A stretch of 64,000 bases of DNA from Phyllostachys edulis (GCA_036346405.1 CM070567.1:40777470-40841469); one strand, 5' to 3'; positions 14,182 to 26,943 are shown, numbered from the stretch's first letter. The notes: a model not told the origin generated them from the letters alone. Made by a program: numbers and translations.

Positions 14182-15014
14182 AACAAGTCTAATCTACCTT
14201 GAACTACAAAACCGTCTAGATAGCCCCAGAGCTACGCAAAATTAACTGTCTAAATAACCCTTGAGGCGTTTTTAGAGATGGTTTTGCCACCAGAAGGGTG
14301 ACGTGGCGTTGACTCAAAGAAATAAAATGTACAAAAATTTGCTACACAATTGGCCCAAGATATCATTGAATACCCTTCTTCCACCTTATTCTTCGGTTCT
14401 TCCACTCTCTCTCTCTCTATTTTGCCACTCCTCTTCTTACTCAGCCGTAGAGGACTAAGGCAACAACAGGAGGGCTAGGCAACAACAGGAGATGCACCCC
14501 ACATCCTCCCCAACCCCATTTGCTCCCCAACCAAGACAATTGTCATCCTTCGCGCCTCTTCGTCAGGCCACTGTCGTTGATCTCTCTCTCTAATCACGCT
14601 TTTATCTCTCTCTAATGCACCCGCCTTTGTTGAGTAGAGGTGGGCTAACATCGACTCTAGGGGTGGAGGCAATGTAGGGAATGGAGGTTGGCGGTCAGGA
14701 GGTCAATGGCAAGAACCATGACCAGATATGTTTGGTGGCAAATTGCAGACGGCAGAGAGAGAAAGAGGATGGAGAAAGAGAGAGAGAATGGAAGAAGAGA
14801 GGTGGAAGAAGGGTACTCATTGGCATGTGGACCCAATTGTGAGGCAAAATTTTGTGTATTTTTTTGCTGAGTCATCGCCACCACCGACCATGTCATCTGC
14901 TATACAGTGGTAAAACCGTCTCCAAAACCACCTTTGGGGTTATCTAGACGGTTTTGTAGCTTAGGGAGTAGATGAGGTGCACCCCAAAGTTCAGGGGGGT
15001 GAATTAGATTTATT
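14182..15014. mobile_element. Non-autonomous DNA element with imperfect inverted ends
   Basis: The left end reads AAGTCTAATCTACCTTGAAC followed by TACAAAACCGTCTAGATA. The right end, read on the other strand, gives AATCTAATTCACCCCCCTG and then TACAAAACCGTCTAGATA. The two ends share the 18-base block exactly. The interior holds a CT-rich run (14405-14421, and again near 14580), a GAGAGA-rich stretch near 14755-14810 and no transposase. It is probably a deletion derivative of a DNA transposon; the superfamily is not clear to me. Confidence 0.65.
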
Positions 15015-15102
15015 CCTATTTTATATATAACTACAATGGGCGCTCCTGTGTTGTTCTCCTCCAAAACCAGTTTAACTAATATTATGTTCGACTGGGTTGA
15101 AG

Positions 15103-16716
15103 CAGTGGTAGACCTTGAGCAAAATTTCAAGAGGGGCCAAACTTCCAAAGGGCAATACAAACTATGCAAATGCTAAACCATGCTACCATAACAAGGTAGA
15201 ATTTATAGCCTTTATGTGTACTAGCAAGCTATTGGCAAGAAAGTCTTCTTCCATCTTATTGCGCAACCTTGTCTTAATAATCTTCAAACTCGAAAATACA
15301 TGTCCAATGCTAACTTTAGAAATTGGAAGAGTAACAAGTAAACGGAGGAATCTCTTAATCAAATTGTAGAAAGCATGTCTTCTTGTCTTGACAAGGCATC
15401 GACAAAGGTCAGTTAATGTTGAGACCTTTTTGAACTCTTCATTGTTGGAAGCATCCACAACAAAATGTCTCTTGCTTGTCGATCTAGTCCATACCTGCCT
15501 TGTTGGGTAAAATCAAGAGGTAATACTTCTTCGCCAACTCACATATGTCACCAGTTTGAAAGATTTAAATTTATTTATGGGGATCAATGTAGCACTAGTG
15601 GATAAAAGATCTATTACCCTCTCATTGAACCCGAGATCTAATTCTTGCAATTATGTTAAGTGTTGCATGAAATATTTCCACTTGAAAACAATGCTCCTTG
15701 GTAAAATGATTAGGTCGACGATGAGCACGACCACCATGCATAATGTAAGTTTCTACATGTCTCGAACATCAATGCAATGATTTATGCGTAACTCGACAAC
15801 CTTGCAAAATAAAAAAGACTTCCCAACCATCATCGGATCTCAGCTCATCGAGGTGCACTTTTGTTGAAAATACTAGACTAATAACGCTACTATGTCTTGT
15901 GATTTCTTTTGTAAAGCTTGGCCAAGCTCTTCAGTTATCTCCCATATTTCTTTCATCATACATAAGACAAATACAAACTCAAAAGATGACAAGTAGTTGA
16001 AAGAAGTGTCTTTGTCAGCGTGGATTGAGCCTGTTGATGCATCGGTAGCTATATTTTGGAGAACAAAATTTATTGTATCGGACATACCCATAAGGCTAGA
16101 AATAGAACCAAAGTGAGAACCCCACCTAGTGTCTCCTCATTGTTTTAGTGTACATATTTGATTTGCCCCTTGACCACTCATGAGGTCATCAATAGCTGGT
16201 GAACGCGCTAGTTCAACCAATTGGGCATCACAGAGCTCGTCATGGCGCTTTGCATAAGAGTCAATAGTGTTTATAATAAAGCTCAATTTCAAAAAAGCGG
16301 GTAACAGAACCACCTTCTTGGATGCAACAACAAGCTTAAGTTGGAAACGATGGGCATATCAATGAACATAATATGCATATGGACATTCTATGAGAAAAAG
16401 AGCATGCATCCATTGAACTCTCCTCTCATATTGCTAGCCCTATCATATCCTTGTCCACGGAGGTTCTGAACATCAAAAGAATGATGGGATAATATAGAGC
16501 ACAATTCCTCTTTAAGAGTTACAGATTTGGTGTTCCTTACATGGATCAAGTTAAAGAATCATTCTTGCAACAAACCATCTTTATCAAAAAAATTGAAAAC
16601 TAGTGCCATTTTCTCCCTTTTGCCGTGATCGCATGTTTCATCCACAAGACTTGAGAACTTAGAATCACCAATTTCCTCACGAATACGCTTTCTTGACTTG
16701 CAAAAGCACTCAAAAT
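15103..16716 (-). pseudogene. hAT-type transposase (TTF/DUF4371 class), C-terminal part, broken
   Basis: Read on the minus strand, this holds pieces of a hAT-superfamily transposase. Near 16430-16700 is a DUF4371-like core with LRGQGYDRASNMRGEFNG. Near 15880-16090 is a stretch ending GQALQKKSQDIVALL. At 15235-15340 is the hAT dimerisation region (KIIKTRLRNKMEEDF). Transposases of this class cut and paste their own DNA. Several stops and frameshifts interrupt it. The copy is cut at 16716 by a copia insertion and continues at 22653. A CAGTGGTAGACC stretch at 15103 could be the element terminus, since hAT ends often begin CAG; I found no matching right end. Confidence 0.7.
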
Positions 16717-17082
16717 TGTTAGAATGATCTCAGGCATTTGGCCCAACGGCCAAAAAACCAACCTTTGTCACCGATCGGGGGCGCCAAATTAATAAGTCAG
16801 GGCCTCACGCTGCCGCCACATAATAGAGGTGGGGCCGGCACGCACGACGACGAGGTTGATCAGGCCGCCACAAACCCCACCAAAAACCCTAATCCGATCC
16901 GAGAAGGGCGCCCAATGACGGAAGTTCCACCACCGCCCATCAAACGCTGCCGCCAGGAGACGCCGCCGACGACTCCAACATGGCCAACTCCTCCTCTACC
17001 TCCGACGGTTAGTATCCTCTCCTCTACCTTTCCTCTCGGATCTAGACCCCTGCACGAAGCACAAGAAACGGAGCACCCAACA
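16717..17082 (+). repeat. 5' LTR of C1
   Basis: The 366-bp LTR runs from TGTTAGAATG to CACCCAACA. It matches the 3' LTR closely, with differences mostly in short GC runs. Confidence 0.92.
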
Positions 17083-17083
17083 A

Positions 17084-17095
17084 TGGTATCAGAGC
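17084..17095 (+). other. C1 primer binding site
   Basis: TGGTATCAGAGC starts one base after the LTR. It is the usual site complementary to the 3' end of initiator methionine tRNA in plant copia elements (family knowledge). Confidence 0.9.
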
Positions 17096-18025
17096 GGCAA
17101 AGAGGATCGGTCTACAGTGTTAGCCACGGCCCCCATGGAGTCTTCCGCCTCCCGTGACGAGCCGCCGCCTCCGCTGGCTCCCGAGAGCCGCCACGCTGAC
17201 CGCCATGGAGCGCCGCTACGGCCGCCGCTCGCCTCACCAGGCAGCAGGTTGCCACAGGCCGGCCAGCCTCCTGCCCACTGCACAGATTATGTCACACACA
17301 AGCTCGCTGATTCCATGGGCTCACACACAGATCATGTCACACACACAAGCTGCTCGCTGATCCACATGGGCGCCTGCTCAAGGCGCAATTTCTGCCGCCG
17401 CCTGCTTTTTTTGTGAGGGAGAGGAGGAATGAGGTAGGGTTTTTGAGGCGCTGGGGGTGAGAAGTCACGATTGGACACATGATGGGCCAGGCCGAATGGC
17501 CTTTTGCACGTAAAATTCCAAAAAAATGAAAGTATTTATGAGTGAATTTGATTGAAATTTGAAACCAAAATCTCAGAATTTTTGCACCAACGTGTTAATT
17601 TTTTCAGAGATTAAATGTATACAGTATAATGCTTCTGTATAATGTATTATTTTAGAATAATTACTGTTTCCGCTGCAAAAGTTAATGTTGATTGTTTTTT
17701 CATTATTAAATTCGAACCAACGGGAGAATTTAATTTTGAAAAAATAGATATAAATCCCAGATAATTATGATATTGTTATTTTCTCACCAACGCTGATAAT
17801 AACAAGATATAATTTTTAATTGATGATTTTATGCATAATTTCTATTTCTACCAACGGTGATGTAGATTTAATGTATAGATTAAAATTGTATGTCGATTTT
17901 TGACCAACGCTGGAAATAAGGCATATAATTTTGTCATATGTTCTCACTTTTATTTGAATTATTTTTCAAAGTGATACAACTTGATGAGTTGTATCAAAGA
18001 GATCCCCTCTCAAAGGAGATAACTA
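17096..18025 (+). other. C1 leader with repeated ACCAACG motif
   Basis: This is the untranslated leader between primer site and gag. The first 330 bp are GC-rich and the rest is AT-rich. The word ACCAACG occurs at about 17587, 17716 (as AACCAACGGG), 17785, 17850 and 17903, often followed by CTG or GTG and an AAT-rich stretch. It looks like a decayed tandem array with 55-130 bp spacing. Confidence 0.6.
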
Positions 18026-18800
18026 TGGGGAGTGGAAGAAAAAGATAGACTTAGCGCTTATCTTGGCCGAGGTGGATCGGGTCCTCACCACAAGACGCCC
18101 CACCGAGCCCGAGGCGCCAAAGGAGAAAAGAAAATGAGGACGACATCGCTAAGCAGAAAAGACAGAGGGACCATGCTCCTCACAGATGTCTTATGACCTT
18201 GAGCATAAGAATGGACCACACCAACAAGAAATGTATGGTCATGGATAAAGAACACGATTGAGCCTCGCAATTATGGGCTCAATCGCAGAGTGTGACATCG
18301 CCACAGAGTACCTTGAGAAAATAAAGAGTCGGGCCATCGCTCTTCAAAGACTTATGCTACACAACTAATTAAGTTTTGTGACAGAAATGTATTCTGGTGG
18401 TGGCAGTGGCATAAGAGAGCACATACTAAGGATGAGCAATTTGGCATCCAAGCTTAAACCAATGGATTTGGCTCTCAAGGATGAGTTCCTTATTCATTTG
18501 ATTTTTGCTTCCTTGTTAAAAGTTTGACACCTTTGTTGTCAACTATAACATGCAGCCCGAGAAATGGGACTTAGAAAAGTGCATAGCTATGTGTGTGCAA
18601 GAGGAGGAAAGATTTAAATCCTCACATGGTGGTTCTATCAACTATGTGAAGGACAACAAGAAAAGAACTTCAACAAGAATCTCCTCAAAGAACAAGGAAA
18701 AGCTCATGTCCATCACCTCAACAAAATAAGTTTGCAAGAGACAAAGATCGTTGTCTTCATCAGAAGAAGACGGACACTACAAGAAGGATCGGCCCCGACA
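18026..18800 (+). pseudogene. C1 gag remnant
   Basis: The frame opens with a EWKKKIDLALILAEVD stretch near 18030-18080. The middle of a copia capsid follows at about 18395-18510 (REHILRMSNLASKLKPMDL in one frame). The end near 18760-18810 reads HYKKDRP, which resembles the second half of a CCHC zinc knuckle with its cysteines lost to a frameshift. Gag would form the virus-like particle. Several frame changes make it non-functional as written. It lies directly upstream of the protease region of the same element. Confidence 0.65.
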
Positions 18801-21800
18801 TTACTTAAAGATGATAATGGCAAAGAAAGGTGAGAACATTATTACCTTTATAAATGAATCCTCAGATGTACAATATTCAAATCTACTTGGTGGATTGACT
18901 CAGAGCAATGCTCATGTTGCTAATTTTTACAGTGATTCCGCTCGACGAGGACTATGCAAAGAAAAGAAAGATGCTAAAGTCGCAAATGGAGTCCAAGCTG
19001 GTTGAAGCCTGCTATGATTTTTCATTAGAGCTAGCCGATGGCTTCACTCTTTACTTAGAGATGTTCTTATGTTCCTCTTTACGAGGAATTTGATTAGTGT
19101 TTCATGTTTGGACAATAATGGTTATGATTGTCATTTTGGAAACGGCAAGTGTGAAATAATGTTTAATAAAGAATGTGTTGGTCTTGCCATCTTACAAAAT
19201 GAGCTTTATTTGTTATCATTACGTGATGATGTGAATGTCGTAAAGCGATAATGGGAACGTCAAGGCGAGAAAGTGATTGAATCCTCGCTCACTTAATGTA
19301 AACAGAAACGAAAGAGAACTCTAGATGTGTCGTCGAAATTATGGCAATCGCTGCTTAGGCCATATTTCGAGGGGAGAATAGAAAGACTAGTTAAGAATGA
19401 TATTCTTCCTCCATTAGAGTTCTCAGACTTAGAACAATGCAGAGAATGCATTAAAGGAAAATATGTAAAGAAAATTAAGAAAGATGCCAAAAGAAGCATG
19501 TGAGTTCTACAAATTGTTCACACGACATTTGTGGTCCTTTTCCGTGAAAAGTGTGGATGGTTATGACTCGCTCATAACATTCACGGATGATTACTCCTGC
19601 TATGGATATATTTATCCAATCAAAGAAAGAAATGAAGCCTTGGATAAATTCAAGATATTTAAGGTCAAGTTGAAAACCAACACGATTTAAAGATTAAGAT
19701 AGTCCGATCTCGACGGGGGGAGTACTACTACGACATACCCCATATGGACAAGTTCTCGGACCTTTGCAAGGTTTTACAGAAAATGGTATAGTAGCCCAAG
19801 ATTCTACACCCGTAACCTCAACAAAATGGAGTAGCCGAAAGACGCAACTGCATTCTCGATGGATATGGTGCGAAGCATGATGAGCTATTCCACACCGCCA
19901 TTGAGTCTATGGATGGAGGCGCTGAAAACCGCCATTCATATTCTCAACAGAGTGCCTAGTAAGTCGGTGCCCAAAACACCGTGACGAGTTGTGGGACAGA
20001 AGAGTTCCTCATTAAACCACTTACGTGTGGGGGAGTCTCGCCGAGGCTAAAGTATTTAACCCAAACCTTGGGAAGCTTGATCCCAAAATAAAGAAGTTGC
20101 CATTTCATTGGCTACCCCGAAAAGTCAAAAGGTTTCGCTTTCACCGCCTGCATAGATATACAAAGTTTGTAGAAACGAGACACGCTGTCTTCTTAGAGGA
20201 TGAAATGATGAGAGGAAGTATGGTAGCTCGTGAGATTGATCTTGAAGAGAAGCGGTGTATGCCCACCCGATGATTCAAGAGCCATTCTTCACACTACTCA
20301 TTGTTGCAGCACCGACGGTAAGACATCGTGGTGCAAGCACTGTTATTGTTCCTCCCTGTGGCAACAATGAATGATAATGAGGAACCTGTTCTTCAGATCC
20401 TATAGAACCTATTGCCACAGATGAAGGGGAGCAACAAAGAATTTCAAATGTAAGATGTACCAAATGAGGAGGCCCCGAGGAGGTCTCAAAGAATAAGAAG
20501 ATCACTATTTCGATGATTATCGATTATCATACAGAGGAATATCAAATGGAGGATGATCCCACCTCATTTGAAGAAGCCATGAGAAGCTTAAAATTCTCAA
20601 AATGGCTTGAAGCCATGGAAGAGGAAATGAGGTCCATGAAGACTAATAAAGTCCGGGACTTGGAAATTATTCCTAAAGGAGCCAAAACAAGAGGGTCAGA
20701 ATGGGTCTACAAGACAAAGCTTGACTCCCAAGGAATGTAGAAAGATACAAAGCGCGACTTGTGGCAAAAGGATTTACGCAAAGAGAAGGGATTGATTACA
20801 ATGAGACATTTTCTCCGCCTCATGTAAAGATTCTTCGTAATCATAATGGCATTAGTAGCACATTATGATTTAGAGTTACATCGATGGATGTAAAGACGGC
20901 ATTTCTCAATGGGGATTTGAGGAAAATGTTTACATGGCACAACCGAAAGGTTTTATCATGGAAGGAAATGAAAGAATGGGATGCCGCCTAAAGAAATCGA
21001 TGATGGTTAAAGCAAGCTTCAAGACAAGGGTACTTGAAGTTTGACAAGACAATAAGAAAATTTGGGTTTAAAGAGAATGTAGAGGACAACCGTGTTTATG
21101 CAAAGTTTAAAGATGGGAAGTTTATCTTCCTAATCCTCAGATGTGGATGATATCCCACCGCTAGTAGTGATGTTAGTCTGCCATCGAGACAAAGAAGTTT
21201 TTGTCCTCAAACTTTGATATGAAAGATCTTGGTGAAGCTTCGCTCGCTCTAGGGATCAAATTCACCGGATAGAAACAAAGGGATATTGGGACTATCACAA
21301 AAGACATACATAGAGAAAGTCTTAAAGAAATTTGGGATGCATAAATGTAGTCCTTCACCTGCACCTATAGTCAAGGGCGACAGATATGGGGTTTTTCAAT
21401 GCCCCAGGAACCAGTATGAGAGCGATCAAATGAAAGCGGTTCCATATGCTTCAGCTGTCGGAAGCTTACAGTATGCTCAAGTGTGCACACGCCCTGACTT
21501 AGCATTTGTTACCGGTTATTTATGGATTCCAGAGCAACTCGAATAGAACATTGAAATTGATAAAGAAAGTCTTATGCTATTTGCAAGGAACAAAAGGCCT
21601 CATGATGACATACGTAAGATCGATTTACTCCATATAGTGGGGTATACAGATTCGATTTTATGGAGATGATAGAAAGTCTACATCCGGATATGTGTTCACT
21701 CTCGCAGAGGAGCTATATCGTGGAAAAGCTCAAAGCAAACCGTCACTACATCGCCCACAATGTATGCCGAGTTTGTAGCATGTTATGAGGCTATGGGGTG

Positions 21801-22120
21801 AATCGCTAAAGAAGTTCATACCCGCTTTAAAAGTGGTTGACGACATCAATAGACCACTTAAGTTGTATCATGATAATGAACCCGAAGAACGTGACGCCCA
21901 CAACAATAAGTCAAGTGGTGCCGCCAAACACATTGACATAAAGTACTATGTTGTGAAAGATAAAGTTCGGGATCAAATTATAAGTCTTGAGCATATAAGT
22001 ACTCAAGAAAGATGTTAGCGGATCCGCATTTAAAGGCTTACCACCAACGTGTTCAGAGAACATGTAGCCGATGGGTTTAAGGGAAAGCCTATGATTCCTG
22101 GACTAAAAGATGGCCCAAAA
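18801..22120 (+). pseudogene. C1 pol remnant (PR-INT-RT-RH, copia order)
   Basis: Protease: a TGGATTGACTCAG stretch at about 18891 lies where the DSG active site should be, followed by the conserved LISVSCLDNNGYDCHFGNGK (19090-19150). Integrase: at 19540-19660 a core with VDGYDSLITFTDDYS. Reverse transcriptase: its start is the TRGSEWVYKTKLDSQG block near 20690-20737, and later SAVGSLQYAQVCTRPDLAF at about 21453-21510. RNase H: the end near 21935-21975 (HIDIKYYVVKDKV). Integrase before RT identifies Ty1/copia. Stops and frameshifts separate the blocks, so the element depends on others for movement, if the sequence is accurate. Confidence 0.8.
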
Positions 22121-22264
22121 GTTTAAAGTAACTATTTCATAACAGAGGTGTATTGTAGTCATGTGAATCTATCGCGATTGACCGTGATTTATGAGACATG
22201 TTCTATGCACTAACTGTGATGGAATGTGTAAACAATTGTAATTAAAGATAAAGCATAGATTGAG

Positions 22265-22276
22265 ATCAAAGGAGAA
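22265..22276 (+). other. C1 polypurine tract
   Basis: The purine-rich ATCAAAGGAGAA ends directly at the 3' LTR start, where plus-strand DNA synthesis is primed in LTR elements. Confidence 0.7.
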
Positions 22277-22647
22277 TGTTAGAATGATTCAGGCATTTGG
22301 CCCAACGGCCAAAAACCAACCCTTTGTCACGCCTTCGATCGGGGCGCCAATTCAATAAGTCAGGGCCTCGCCGCCAGCCACACATAATAGAGGTGGGGGG
22401 CGGCACGACGACGACGAGGTTGATCGGCCGCCACAAACCCCACCAAAACCCTAATCCGATCCGAGAAGGGCGCCCAATGACGGAAGTTCCACCACCGCCG
22501 CCATCAAACGCCGCCGCCAGGAGACGTCACGACGACCCAAATGATGGCCAACTCCTCCTCTACCTCCGACGGTTAGTATCCTCTCCTCTACCTTTCCTCT
22601 CGGATCTAGACCCCAGGCACGAAGCACAAGAAACGGAGCACCCAACA
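22277..22647 (+). repeat. 3' LTR of C1
   Basis: 371-bp copy of the 16717-17082 LTR, ending CACCCAACA and followed by the duplication AAAAT. Confidence 0.92.
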
Positions 22648-22652
22648 AAAAT

Positions 22653-22956
22653 CTCCTTTGAATATCTGGTGATGTGTACTTCGAATTGTATGGAGCATTC
22701 CCCTAAACAACTTTGGCAATCTCAAGATTGAATTATGCAATAAGCTTTATCATTTCAAGAAAGTTTCTCTATTCCTTAACTGAGTTGTCTTATGATGACC
22801 TCTAAAAGCACAATATTGAGATGTGATCCACATAACAACTGCAATAGATGTTTTAGTTGTAAATGATTTCTTTCTATTTCCTGCTTGCTCTTCACTGCTA
22901 CAACATTTTCTATATGGCCTGGCTGAGTCAACAAGGCTTGACATTTTTGATTGCAT
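22653..22956 (-). pseudogene. hAT-type transposase, upstream part, continuing across C1
   Basis: On the minus strand this reads CAFRGHHKTTQLRNRETFLK at 22750-22810, typical of the region before the DUF4371 core in TTF-type hAT transposases. Removing the copia element and one AAAAT copy brings this segment next to 16711, where the protein continues. The N-terminal zinc-finger part is not visible. I see no intact start. Confidence 0.6.
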
Positions 22957-25019
22957 TATTATGTTGCGAGCAAGGATCAGATCCTATGTGAGTTAACAAT
23001 GCACAGTTCTTTCCATTATTAACCTTCTTCCAATTTCAAAATCTGTGTACTATGAAGATATTAGAACCACTTCTTTTGTTTTTGTTTTTGTTTTTGCTTG
23101 AGACAAAGCAGAATAAACAATATGCATGATCACTACAATCTGAGTACTCTAGCCATGATGGAAAAAGACTGAACCAGCTATATCAATAGCGGCATTGCTG
23201 ACCTTTTGGACCAGAAGGTTTGTATTGTTGTAACAGGGGTTGTACAGGGCCTAACTTCAAATATGCTCGTCATACATCATCTCTTTGGTTAGGTGAATAT
23301 TATAAAATTTGTGGGCGTAATGCCGGATCTTTCTCCAAGAATTCAATACCATGAAATATTACTTGTTTGTTTGTTCTATGCCCTTCATCCTGCTTTTTGT
23401 TGTTCCAATCATAGTTATCAATACTGCATCGTACCGGTCATACCGCCGATACGCACTATACCGCTATCTAAACCGTACAAAGTAGCCCTACGCACTATAA
23501 CGGCCTAAATACCGGTCATACCGCTCGATATCGTCAATACCGCCATACCGTAGAATTGATAATACCGCCTATTGAACTATATATTATATTTGATAGTACT
23601 ACTATGTATTTGGAATAATACTACAAGTGATATTTGGTTTGCAGATAATTAAACAACTATATATTTATAAATATATATACTGTGATTATTATATTAAATC
23701 TGAACGGTACGCCGGTATGGACCGGCATCGAAATGTACCATTCCAAGAACCAAACCGCTATGCCTCGGTCCTGGTATTGACAAGTATGGTTCCACTTCAA
23801 ACAAGTGTGAAGGATGAGTTAAAGAATCTTCATTAACGGGTTCAACTCTTATTCTTTGAACAATGAATCCATGGTTTTCCCTTAACCATCGCTATGAGCC
23901 TATGACGCTACCTACGTTATAATTTGTCATGAATAATTGATTAATTCAAATTTTAGAGTGCAGATCTATTGAAACTGCAAAATCAAACACTAGAACAGAG
24001 TAAGAACTAGCAAGGGGAAATTACCAAGACTTTGACTTAGTCTAGACTCACTCGACCACTGACTATAGGATTTAGCTTCGCATCGCACGGATCTTGCTCC
24101 GCCCATCGGCCACCCGACCACTGGCCGCTGTAGTTCGCTGACAGCTCACAACAGCAACCCGTCCGCAGATGGCAACTCCTCTCGAGCTGAACTGCATGTG
24201 ATTCACAAATTGGGTCTTGGGCTCCTACGAGGCGGGCCGAACTCAGCAGCCCTAGGGTGGCCATCCAATGGTTTGTGAGCCAAATTGCTATTATGTACTA
24301 AGAGTTGATCTAAATTTGTTTTGCTAGGGCCACGACTCATGTTGGCCCTAACTATGCTCCGCCTCTAGGTTGAAGGATTTTCGAGGAGAGTTATTCATTT
24401 TTTTAGAGGGGTGGATGAACACAAAGTTCTTTTTAAAAAATCATAATCTTGGGAAATAGTTCACAAGATTTTCTTTTAGGAAAACAGAAGTGTCATAAAA
24501 AAGAATACCAGAATTAACCTTTTTAGTTCAGAACCGCTAACCTTGGTCTGTGGTGAGCGTTTACACCCTATTAATTCCAAAATCAATCACCAAGTTCCAC
24601 GTGAGTCTCCCGTGGATCTGTATCATCTACCTTAGAGAGGCACAGTGCAAAGCTGGGAGAGAGAGAAATGCAGAGAACCGTAGGGTACAATAAAATCAAA
24701 TGCATGCATACTACGTAGAAATTGATTCAAGTTTTACACGTCATCAAGATCGATCCCGAAGTGACCTCCAACACTCAGGAATTTCAAACCAGCTCAGAAA
24801 ATATTTACGTGCGGTATAGTACGTACGTACGTAGTAGAAGCTTCATCAAGTAGTGTAAAACTGATCTGATCTATATGTAGATCCTGTGCTAGCTGTTCTC
24901 AGTTCTCACCGATGGATCAGCGTTTAAACTCACGCTGTCATTTGATAATTAGGCCGAGATATCATCCAGGTGCAATGTGTATATATCCGCAACCTAATTA
25001 ATCTGAGTGGCATGTAGAA
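22957..25019. other. Intergenic sequence, no gene recognised
   Basis: No convincing coding region. At about 23413-23795 an imperfect inverted pair (ATAGTTATCAATAC on the left, GTATTGACAAGTATGG on the right) encloses many ACCGG/ATACCG words and may be a MITE. A GTACGTACGTACGTAG run lies near 24820. Reading frames at 24037-24264 minus and elsewhere are short and show no family motif. Confidence 0.45.
23413..23795. mobile_element. Possible MITE with ATACCG-rich arms
   Basis: The termini are imperfect inverted repeats, and the arms hold repeated ACCGGTCATACCG-type words that reappear in reverse complement near 23705-23770. The centre is AT-rich. No TSD was established and no coding capacity is present. 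Confidence 0.4.
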
Positions 25020-26943
25020 TGTATAGGCCATGTGGTTTGGTCCTAGTCTAGGTGATGAACAATTGGCATCATTGTTAACGAGTTTGGGGAGTTAACTCTG
25101 TGTTTTGCAAAAGTAGCATGCTGTCAGGGCTCACACAGTCTGACCGGTTATGGGCGGCGGTTTGATCGGCCTTGAAAGGCGGTCTAACCGGCCATGGCCG
25201 AGCGATCAGTTCGGCCTGGTGACCGAGGTAGAGGTTTGGAGAATTAGACACCAAATATTTGAGTGGGAGTGTTTGCTGATGTGTTTACATCAAGTGCCAT
25301 TGAAAATGGAAAATGGACGAGAAACTAGATAGAGTTTAACTGAAAAGTCCAAAAAGGTGTGTTTTCTGGTTTTGAGAAGTGGTCTGACTCGCCACTACAC
25401 GGCGTCGACCATCGCTGCTCGCACTACCCCTCTGCTAGTGGGTGCGGTTAGACTAGCCGACCATTGGTTGGCGGTCGACCGGCCAGAGGTTGGCGGTTTG
25501 ACCAACCGTGGTGGTTTAGTGCACAAGGAGGTGTGTCAACTTTGAGAATTGACCTAGGGTCTTAGATTTGGCATAATGATTGCATGAAGTATGTTTTGTC
25601 TAACGATGTCAAGTTGCAAAGAACTTGTGCTCAATCAATTTCTTGGTTTATTGTTATGTAGGAAGCTTGGAGTTAACTACGATCAATCTAAGAAGGATGA
25701 TTGGGACTTGGATTGGTGAAATCAAGGTCCAGAACGATCAAGAATGCTAGGTGAAGTGGTTGGTCTCAAGCAAGACGCAGGATGGATAGGAACGGGGAGT
25801 TTGTTGCAATGGGTTATCAAGTGGCTTGAGCCATGCAAGTGTTGAGATGGTCTGGTGGGAGCTAGATGAGAGAGACTTGCCAGCATGAGTAAAGCCACTG
25901 ATGAACCTACGTGTGGAAAAGTATAGGATTGCTTCACAAGATTGGACTCGGTCAAGGATGGAAGGATCGAGAAGGAGTATTTTGGTATCTTCACTAAAAT
26001 ACTGGGTTGGTGAGCATGGAGAAACCACGGCGCATAGCAGTGCAAAGGACAAGCGGTTTAGGTCATGAGGAGGACAAGATCATGAAGAGACGGATTCGGG
26101 AGCGTTGGATCATCATCCGCTTTGAGAAGTATACGTGAATGTGAAACCTGTTTGTGTGTAGGTTTAACGGGTGTCCGTTAAGGTTTCTCTCTAAACCTAG
26201 CCTCCACTATATAAGGGGTGGTGCAGGATTTGCACACCAAGCCTTGGAAACCCTAATTTGAGATTTGGGGGAAAGTGGAGAGAATAGAGGTGACTAGGGT
26301 TTAAGCGATGTATTGAGAGAAAATTTGTGGGATTGGGTGCTCATGGGGTAGCTTTTGCCCTCCATGGTGGAGTGGTTATAAACCCTCGGTTCCTCAATAT
26401 CAATTCAATCAAATTCGTAAAGATGAGTTGTCTTTTGTTCTTGCTCACTTTCTAGTGATTTATAGGGTTTTGCATTGGTCTTTTTGCTATGATATAGCTT
26501 GTTAGGACTTGTGGAAGTTGATCTAAGTTCATCTTGGCCATCTTTTATCTACGAGTAAGCCTTTGGACTAAGTTTAGATTGTTCATCTGGTTTTGAGCCC
26601 TCTTGCTATCAAACACGAAATTCATCAAATCTTGGCTAGGATTGTCTCAAACATCAATTGTAATAGGTTCTTGACCTTCTTGTTTAATTGCATCTCAAAT
26701 TTCAATTGATTTGGATTTGTAGATCCAAAGTTGGGTCATTTTGTGTATCTAAAATTGTGTTGGTTTTTCTGTTAGTAAGAGGAAGAGGTCGCATCACCCT
26801 AGGAGTCATAGATCGGCCAAGCAAATGGACCGCCGAGAGAGGTTGTTGTTTGAATTTCTTGGTTCCAGCTCAATTCTTCCGCTGTGATTTTGAGACATTG
26901 ATATTGATAGCTTCACATTAGTTATTAGAGTGAAGATGGAGTA
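25020..26943 (+). repeat. Solo copia-type LTR, left part (split by Tat-like element)
   Basis: The LTR starts TGTATAGGCC at 25020 and ends GGCCCAACA at 56209. TAGAA stands immediately before the start (25015-25019) and after the end (56210-56214). No internal retrotransposon region accompanies it, so it is a solo LTR left by LTR-LTR recombination. A TATATAAGG box lies at 26218-26226. The middle (25140-25510) holds repeated ACCGG/GGCGGT words. The uninterrupted length would be about 1.99 kb. The CTCTAGTCG phrase near its end resembles the end of the other solo LTR in this window, which suggests a related copia lineage. Confidence 0.8.

Larger units (their letters stand above)
16717..22647 (+). 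mobile_element. Complete Ty1/copia LTR retrotransposon (element C1)
   Basis: LTRs at 16717-17082 and 22277-22647 flank a copia-order interior (gag, protease, integrase, RT, RNase H). Both ends are marked by the 5-bp duplication AAAAT (16712-16716 and 22648-22652). The primer binding site is intact (TGGTATCAGAGC) and a purine tract precedes the 3' LTR. The length is 5931 bp. It sits inside the hAT pseudogene and so is younger than it. Coding frames are broken by many small indels. Confidence 0.92.
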
